Shown piece after piece: positions 55,909-64,000 of a stretch of DNA of 64,000 nt. The DNA is from Polyodon spathula (lineage: Eukaryota > Chordata > Actinopteri > Acipenseriformes > Polyodontidae): contig NC_054571.1 in assembly GCF_017654505.1 (NCBI RefSeq), forward strand, positions 3,876,041-3,940,040, given 5' to 3'. Under the pieces are notes generated by a model. It had not been told where the DNA came from. It worked only from the letters and a program-made list of their open reading frames with translations, and did no database searches. A program made the translations under genes and the position numbers. Within the stretch, counting starts at the first letter, position 1; each line of letters opens with the position of its first letter.

Positions 55909-56331
55909 TTTTTATTTGATAATTACTGATTATTATTATTATTAGCAGTGTATATTGAACAAGGGTATGTATTACACAGGAGCATAAAGGGTTCATGAAA
56001 AACACAGTTTAGGTCATTTATTTGTCTTTTATTCATAATATGTTAACATTTTAAAGCAATTACAGGTTTGAAAACATTCTTCTTCTTCTTCTTATTATTA
56101 TTAAATCTGGTACCTGGGAAGAGGTTTCATTTTTACATCTGGAGTTGAAGTGGTTAATAACAAAATAATACCTAAAACTAATCCGAGATTAAAGTTTTGA
56201 TGAATTTTCAGGGGAATACTCCATCCTTTTTCCAAGCCTATCTAAAAACATGAAAGTAACAGCGTCTTATGGTACAAAAATATATCATTTTTAAGAGTGG
56301 CATATAATCAACATTTTTTCAAATTATTATT

Positions 56332-56764
56332 TTGTCTTTGCCATTTCTTCATAAAATTATTGTGATCTTAGACTGTAAATTTGACAGCCAGGGTATCAAA
56401 ACTTCGTGCCACGCAGACATGTTGGCTTCTCGTTCTAATTGGTCAGTTTCCCTAGTTACGCCGCGTGTCGCTCCAGAATCTGATCCAGCATGTGTTTATG
56501 ATCAGACTCCAGTGAATTCAGATCCGGTCCCATTTGTTGTTCTCGTCAGTGCACCCAGCCCCTGGAGCAGCGGGTAGTCCTGTATATTATTTAGTGGATG
56601 GGTCGGTACTGTACATACTGAAAGATGAAACCAAGAAACCAATCTGGAACGCATTTCTTTCAGAAGAAGCCAACTCTGGGTATGAATGTTTAATGATTGT
56701 ATTTCTTATATTAATCATTTTTGTAGTTATAGTTCCAGTTTTTAGAAGATTCTGGTCTGCATAA
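56332..56764 (+). other. Unrecognised open frames with a hydrophobic segment
   Basis: Two overlapping frames. The second (56534-56764) ends in CLMIVFLILIIFVVIVPVF plus RRFWSA, a clear membrane-spanning stretch next to a stop, as in tail-anchored proteins. I do not recognise either. It could be a lone exon or chance. Confidence 0.2.
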
Positions 56765-56976
56765 TAGAACTGGTAATGTAATTAACATGGGGATAGTACA
56801 AGGAATGGGCTAGTAAAGTTTAGTAGACCCTCCACAAAAATAGTAAAGAGATGGTATTTGGAGGAGTGTTATTGGTGAGGTTGGATGTGTGAGAGGGGTG
56901 GGAATAATATATTGTTCTCAAGATCGGTTGAGACAATTGAATAGCACCTGTGGCCGGGGTAAACTTGTGGAGGGGA

Positions 56977-57014
56977 GGGGGGGGGGGGGGAGGGGGGGGG
57001 GGGGGGGGGGGGGG
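56977..57014. repeat. Poly(G) tract with rare A
   Basis: G runs interrupted by single A, with G-quadruplex potential. Confidence 0.95.
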
Positions 57015-57398
57015 AGTTACACTAACATGCAACCTATGGAATATAATATGTTTTGTATTAACATAGTGTTAAATAAATAGATTACTAATGATAAGAATGA
57101 ACCCTTATCTTATGTTTAGTTATTTTCTTTGCTGTTTCTGGACGATCAGAAATAGTTTGGGTCCCACTTAAAATAGAAATGAACCATCAGCAACAATTGG
57201 CTCTGCAATAGGTAAGGTAGAATGGAGGTGACAGACGATCCCAAGAAGAAGATAAACACGCACCCTGTGTGGGCGGAGTATACATTGTTCTGTAAGCTCT
57301 GAATCAACGCAGGGTTGGTGAACTCTTAAAATGAGGTTGTAAATAGCTGGTGTACGTTAGCAGTTTGCAAACACCAGCCTTGTTGTTCGACCTTGTGG

Positions 57399-60300
57399 GT
57401 ATAGAAACGAGAGCGATTCTTTAAGAATTTAGCAAAGCTAGTGCGATTCTTTAACAATAGAAACCAGAGCGATTCTTTAATAGAAACCAGAGCGATTCTT
57501 TAATAGAAACCAGAGCTATTCTTTAACAATAGAAACCAGAGCGATTCTTTAACAATAGAAACCAGAGCGATTCTTTAATAATAGAAACCAGAGCGATTCT
57601 TTAACAATAGAAACCAGAGCGATTCTTTAACAATAGAAACCAGAGCGATTCTTTAACAATAGAAACCAGAGCGATTCTTTAATAGAAACCAGAGCGATTC
57701 TTTAACAATAGAAACCAGAGCGATTCTTTAACAATAGAAACCAGAGCGATTCTTTAACAATAGAAACCAGAGCGATTCTTTAACAATAGAAACCAGAGCG
57801 ATTCTTTAATAATAAACCAGAGCGATTCTTTAACAATAGAAACCAGAGCGATTCTTTAACAAGCGATAGAAACCAGAGCGATTCTTTAACAATAGAAACC
57901 AGAGCGATTCTTTAATAGAAACCAGAGCGATTCTTTAACCAGAGCGATTCTTTAACAATAGAAACCAGAGCGATTCTTTAATAGAAACCAGAGCGATTCT
58001 TTAATAGAAACCAGAGCGATTCTTTAATAGAAACCAGAGCGATTCTTTAATAGAAACCAGAGCGATTCTTTAATAGAAACCAGAGCGATTCTTTAACAAT
58101 AGAAACCAGAGCGATTCTTTAATAGAAACCAGAGCGATTCTTTAACAATAGAAACCAGAGCGATTCTTTAACAATAGAAACCAGAGCGATTCTTTAACCA
58201 GAGCGATAGAAACCAGAGCGATTCTTTAACCATAGAAACCAGAGCGATTCTTTAATAGAAACCAGAGCGATTCTTTAATACCAGAGCGATTCTTTAACAA
58301 TAGAAAATAGAAACCAGAGCGATTCTTTAACAATAGAAACCAGAGCGATTTCTTTAATAGAAACCAGAGCGATTCTTTAATAGAAACCAGAGCGATTCTT
58401 TAACAATAGAAACCAGAGCGATTCTTTAACAATAGAAACCAGAGCGAGAAACCAGAGCGATTCTTTAACAATAGAAACCAGAGCGATTCTTTAACAATAG
58501 AAACCAGAGCGATTCTTTAACAATAGAAACCAGAGCGATTCTTTAATAGAAACCAGAGCGATTCTTTAATAGAAACCAGAGCGATTCTTTAACAATAGAA
58601 ACCAGAGCGATTCTTTAACAATAGAAACCAGAGCGATTCTTTAACAATAGAAACCAGAGCGATTCTTTAACAATAGAAACCAGAGCGATTCTTTAACAAT
58701 AGAAACCAGAGCGATTCTTTAACAATAGAAACCAGAGCGATTCAATAGAAACCAGAGCGATTCTTTAACAATAGAAACCAGAGCGATTCTTTAACAATAG
58801 AAACCAGAGCGATTCTTTAATAGAAACCAGAGCGATTCTTTAACAATAGAAACCAGAGCGATTCTTTAACAATAGAAACCAGAACGATTCTTTAACAATA
58901 GGAACCAGCGATTCTTTAACAATAGAAACCAGAGCGATTCTTTAACCAGAGCGATTCTTTAATAGAAACCAGAGCGATTCTTTAACAATAGAAACCAGAG
59001 CGATTCTTTAATAGAAACCAGAGCGATTCTTTAACAATAGAAACCAGAGCGATTCTTTAATAGAAACCAGAGCGATTCTTTAACAATAGAAACCAGAGCG
59101 ATTCTTTAACAATAGAAACCAGAGCGATTCTTTAATAATAGAAACCAGAGCGATTCTTTAACAATAGAAACCAGAGCGATTCTTTAACAATAGAAACCAG
59201 AGCGATTCTTTAACAATAGAAACCAGAGCGATTCTTTAACAATAGAAACCAGAGCGATTCTTTAACAATAGAAACCAGAGCGATTCTTTAACAATAGAAA
59301 CCAGAGCGATTCTTTAACAATAGAAACCAGAGCGATTCTTTAACAATAGAAACCAGAGCGATTCTTTAACAATAATAGAAACCAGAGCGATTCTTTAATA
59401 GAAACCAGAGCGATTCTTTAACAATAGAAACCAGAGCGATTCTTTAATAGAAACCAGAGCGATTCTTTAATAGAAACCAGAGCGATTCTTTAATAGAAAC
59501 CAGAGCGATTCTTTAACAATAGAAACCAGAGCGATTCTTTAACAATAGAAACCAGAGCGATTCTTTAATAGAAACCAGAGCGATTCTTTAATAATAGAAA
59601 CCAGAGCGATTCTTTAATAGAAACCAGAGCGATTCTTTAACAATAGAAACCAGAGCGATTCTTTAATAGAAACCAGAGCGATTCTTTAACAATAGAAACC
59701 AGAGCGATTCTTTAACCAGAGCGATAGAAACCAGAGCGATTCTTTAACAATAGAAACCAGAGCGATTCTTTAATAGAAACCAGAGCGATTCTTTAATAGA
59801 AACCAGAGCGATTCTTTAACAATAGAAACCAGAGCGATTCTTTAACAATAGAAACCAGAGCGATTCTTTAACAATAGAAACCAGAGCGATTCTTTAACAA
59901 TAGAAACCAGAGCGATTCTTTAACAATAGAAACCAGAGCGATTCTTTAATAGAAACCAGAGCGATTCTTTAAAACAAGCGATAGAAACCAGAGCGATTCT
60001 TTAACAATAGAAACCAGAGCGATTCTTTAATAGAAACAGAGCGAGAAACCAGAGCCTTTAATATAGCGATTCTTTAACAATAGAAACCAGAGCGATTCTT
60101 TAACAATAGAAACCAGAGCGATTCTTTAACAATAGAAACCAGAGCGATTCTTTAACAATAGAAACCAGAGCGATTCTTTAACAATAGAAACCAGAGCGAT
60201 TCTTTAACAATAGAAACCAGAGCGATTCTTTAACAATAGAAACCAGAGCGATTCTTTAACAATAGAAACCAGAGCGATTCTTTAATAGAAACCAGAGCGA

Positions 60301-63300
60301 TTCTTTAACAATAGAAACCAGAGCGATTCTTTAACAATAGAAACCAGAGCGATTCTTTAACAATAGAAACCAGAGCGATTCTTTAATAGAAACCAGAGCG
60401 ATTCTTTAACAATAGAAACCAGAGCGATTCTTTAATAGAAACCAGAGCGATTCTTTAATAGAAACCAGAGCGATTCTTTAATAATAGAAACCAGAGCGAT
60501 TCTTTAATAGAAACCAGAGCGATTCTTTAACAATAGAAACCAGAGCGATTCTTTAACAATAACCAGAGCGAAACGAGAGCGATTCTTTAACAATAGAAAC
60601 CAGAGCGATTCTTTAACAATAGAAACCAGAGCGATTCTTTAACAATAGAAACCAGAGCGATTCTTTAACAATAGAAACCAGAGCGATTCTTTAACAATAG
60701 AAACCAGAGCGATTCTTTAACAATAGAAACCAGAGCGATTCTTTAATAGAAACCAGAGCGATTCTTTAATAGAAACCAGAGCGATTCTTTAACAATAGAA
60801 ACCAGAGCGATTCTTTAATAGAAACCAGAGCGATTCTTTAACAATAGAAACCAGAGCGATTCTTTAACAATAGAAACCAGAGCGATTCTTTAATAGAAAC
60901 CAGAGCGATTCTTTAACAATAGAAACCAGAGCGATTCTTTAACAATAGAAACCAGAGCGATTCTTTAACAATAGAAACCAGAGCGATTCTTTAACAATAG
61001 AAACCAGAGCGATTCTTTAACAATAGAAACCAGAGCGATTCTTTAATAGAAACCAGAGCGATTCTTTAACAATAGAAACCAGAGCGATTCTTTAACAATA
61101 GAAACCAGAGCGATTCTTTAATAGAAACCAGAGCGATTCTTTAATAGAAACCAGAGCGATTCTTTAATAGAAACCAGAGCGATTCTTTAACAATAGAAAC
61201 CAGAGCGATTCTTTAATAGAAACCAGAGCGATTCTTTAATAGAAACCAGAGCGATTCTTTAACAATAGAAACCAGAGCGATTCTTTAACAATAGAAACCA
61301 GAGCGATTCTTTAACAATAGAAACCAGAGCGATTCTTTAACAATAGAAACCAGAGCGATTCTTTAACAATAGAAACCAGAGCGATTCTTTAACAATAGAA
61401 ACCAGAGCGATTCTTTAACAATAGAAACCAGAGCGATTCTTTAACAATAGAAACCAGAGCGATTCTTTAATAGAAACCAGAGCGATTCTTTAACAATAGA
61501 AACCAGAGCGATTCTTTAACAGAGCGATAGAAACCAGAGCGATTCTTTAACAATAGAAACCAGAGCGATTCTTTAACAATAGAAACCAGAGCGATTCTTT
61601 AACAATAGAAACCAGAGCGATTCTTTAACAATAGAAACCAGAGCGATTCTTTAATAGAAACCAGAGCGATTCTTTAACAATAGAAACCAGAGCGATTCTT
61701 TAACAATAGAAACCAGAGCGATTCTTTAACAATAGAAACCAGAGCGATTCTTTAACAATAGAAACCAGAGCGATTCTTTAATAGAAACCAGAGCGATTCT
61801 TTAATAGAAACCAGAGCGATTCTTTAACAATAGAAACCAGAGCGATTCTTTAATAGAAACCAGAGCGATTCTTTAACAATAGAAACCAGAGCGATTCTTT
61901 AATAGAAACCAGAGCGATTCTTTAACAATAGAAACCAGAGCGATTCTTTAACAATAGAAACCAGAGCGATTCTTTAACAATAGAAACCAGAGCGATTCTT
62001 TAACAATAGAAACCAGAGCGATTCTTTAACAATAGAAACCAGAGCGATTCTTTAACAATAGAAACCAGAGCGATTCTTTAATAGAAACCAGAGCGATTCT
62101 TTAATAGAAACCAGAGCGATTCTTTAACAATAGAAACCAGAGCGATTCTTTAACAATAGAAACCAGAGCGATTCTTTAACAATAGAAACCAGAGCGATTC
62201 TTTAACAATAGAAACCAGAGCGATTCTTTAATAGAAACCAGAGCGATTCTTTAACAATAGAAACCAGAGCGATTCTTTAACAATAGAAACCAGAGCGATT
62301 CTTTAACAATAGAAACCAGAGCGATTCTTTAACAATAGAAACCAGAGCGATTCTTTAACAATAGAAACCAGAGCGATTCTTTAACAATAGAAACCAGAGC
62401 GATTCTTTAACAATAGAAACCAGAGCGATTCTTTAACAATAGAAACCAGAGCGATTCTTTAACAATAGAAACCAGAGCGATTCTTTAACAATAGAAACCA
62501 GAGCGATTCTTTAACAATAGAAACCAGAGCGATTCTTTAACAATAGAAACCAGAGCGATTCTTTAACAATAGAAACCAGAGCGATTCTTTAACAATAGAA
62601 ACCAGAGCGATTCTTTAACAATAGAAACCAGAGCGATTCTTTAGAAACCAGAGCGATTCTTTAATAGAAACCAGAGCGATTCTTTAACAATAGAACCAGA
62701 GCGATTCTTTAACAGAGCGAAACCAGAGCGATTCTTTAACAATAGAAACCAGAGCGATTCTTTAACAATAGAAACCAGAGCGATTCTTTAATAGAAAACA
62801 ATAGAAACCAGAGCGATTCTTTAACAGCCAGAGCGATTCTTTAACAATAGAAACCAGAGCGATTCTTTAACAATAGAAACCAGAGCGATTCTTTAACAAT
62901 AGAAACCAGAGCGATTCTTTAACAATAGAAACCAGAGCGATTCTTTAACAATAGAAACCAGAGCGATTCTTTAACAATAGAAACCAGAGCGATTCTTTAA
63001 CAATAGAAACCAGAGCGATTCTTTAACAATAGAAACCAGAGCGATTCTTTAACAATAGAAACCAGAGCGATTCTTTAACAATAGAAACCAGAGCGATTCT
63101 TTAACAATAGAAACCAGAGCGATTCTTTAACAATAGAAACCAGAGCGATTCTTTAATAGAAACCAGAGCGATTCTTTAATAGAAACCAGAGCGATTCTTT
63201 AATAGAAAACCAGAGCGATTCTTTAACAATAGAAACCAGAGCGATTCTTTAACAATAGAAACCAGAGCGATTCTTTAACAATAGAAACCAGAGCGATTCT

Positions 63301-64000
63301 TTAACAATAGAAACCAGAGCGATTCTTTAACAATAGAAACCAGAGCGATTCTTTAACAATAGAAACCAGAGCGATTCTTTAACAATAGAAACCAGAGCGA
63401 TTCTTTAACAATAGAAACCAGAGCGATTCTTTAACAATAGAAACCAGAGCGATTCTTTAACAATAGAAACCAGAGCGATTCTTTAACCAAGCGATAGAAA
63501 CCAGAGCGATTCTTTAACAATAGAAACCAGAGCGATTCTTTAACAATAGAAACCAGAGCGATTCTTTAACAATAGAAACCAGAGCGATTCTTTAACAATA
63601 GAAACCAGAGCGATTCTTTAACAATAGAAACCAGAGCGATTCTTTAACAATAGAAACCAGAGCGATTCTTTAACCAGAGCGATAGAAACCAGAGCGATTC
63701 TTTAACAATAGAAACCAGAGCGATTCTTTAACAATAGAAACCAGAGCGATTCTTTAACAATAGAAACCAGAGCGATTCTTTAATAGAAACCAGAGCGATT
63801 CTTTAACAATAGAAACCAGAGCGATTCTTTAACAATAGAAACCAGAGCGAAACCAGAGCGATTCTTTAACAATAGAAACCAGAGCGATTCTTTAACAATA
63901 GAAACCAGAGCGATTCTTTAACAATAGAAACCAGAGCGATTCTTTAACAATAGAAACCAGAGCGATTCTTTAATAGAAACCAGAGCGATTCTTTAACAAT
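57399..64000. repeat. 26/23-bp satellite array, runs off the window
   Basis: About 260 head-to-tail units of the form GAAACCAGAGCGATTCTTTA plus either ACAATA (26 bp) or ATA (23 bp). Occasional broken units such as CCAGAGCGATAGAAACC occur through the array. The left edge is degenerate (57,399-57,460). The array continues past the right end. No spacers, so not a CRISPR. Confidence 0.97.

Noticed and set aside
57399..64000. CRISPR array at the right end
   Set aside because: Repeats are contiguous with no unique spacers, units vary by three bases, and the DNA is vertebrate.

Overview
The window is vertebrate nuclear DNA, almost certainly from a ray-finned fish. It is intron-rich and AT-rich. It is packed with fish-type transposons: Tc1-like, DIRS-like, Tx1-like, CR1/Rex-like LINEs, Ty3/gypsy-like LTRs, a SINE with the V-SINE/L2-type tail, piggyBac and Harbinger relics. 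From memory, the repeat mixture resembles sturgeon or paddlefish DNA; that part is inference and needs a search. There are no prokaryotic genes, operons, CRISPR arrays or rRNA.

The only convincing host gene lies on the minus strand, from about 39.6 kb down to 13.56 kb. It is an adhesion G protein-coupled receptor of the ADGRE (EMR/CD97) group. In transcript order it has four EGF-like exons (39.6, 38.9, 38.4 and 36.2 kb), a stalk, a GAIN domain with the GPS cleavage motif (24.7-24.9 kb), seven transmembrane segments over five exons, and a cytoplasmic tail. I placed the splice sites by eye. From EGF exon 38789-38938 onward the phases of 16 exons agree without a break, provided EGF exon 36042-36187 is skipped. 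The outermost EGF exon (39475-39614) carries a frameshift, and the innermost one (36042-36187) ends in the wrong phase. I found no signal-peptide exon or promoter, so the 5' end of the gene is missing or unrecognised.

Layout. 0-4.3 kb: minus-strand gypsy-like LTR and gag-like debris plus a Tx1-like LINE tail. 4.3-9.8 kb: sparse, with a LINE tail, an LTR-like block and a tRNA-derived SINE. 9.83-12.57 kb: a 46-bp satellite of about 59 units, starting about 1 kb downstream of the receptor stop codon. 13.0-39.6 kb: the receptor, with introns holding LINE copies, a Harbinger-like MITE, piggyBac-like MITEs, a pogo/Tigger-like element with a nested solo LTR, a 34-bp minisatellite and a DIRS fragment. 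39.7-57.4 kb: retroelement-rich, including an open 608-codon reverse transcriptase ORF, several LTRs, a second Tx1-like LINE, a complete SINE with target duplication, a Tc1 transposase relic and a piggyBac relic. 57.4-64 kb: a 26/23-bp satellite that runs off the window.

Nothing here looks like a new multi-gene system. The most notable signals are the mixed decay, duplication and alternative-exon architecture of the receptor, the satellite that repeats AP-1 and T-box consensus words beside it, the two-length satellite at the right edge, and a hairpin shared by several different LTRs.
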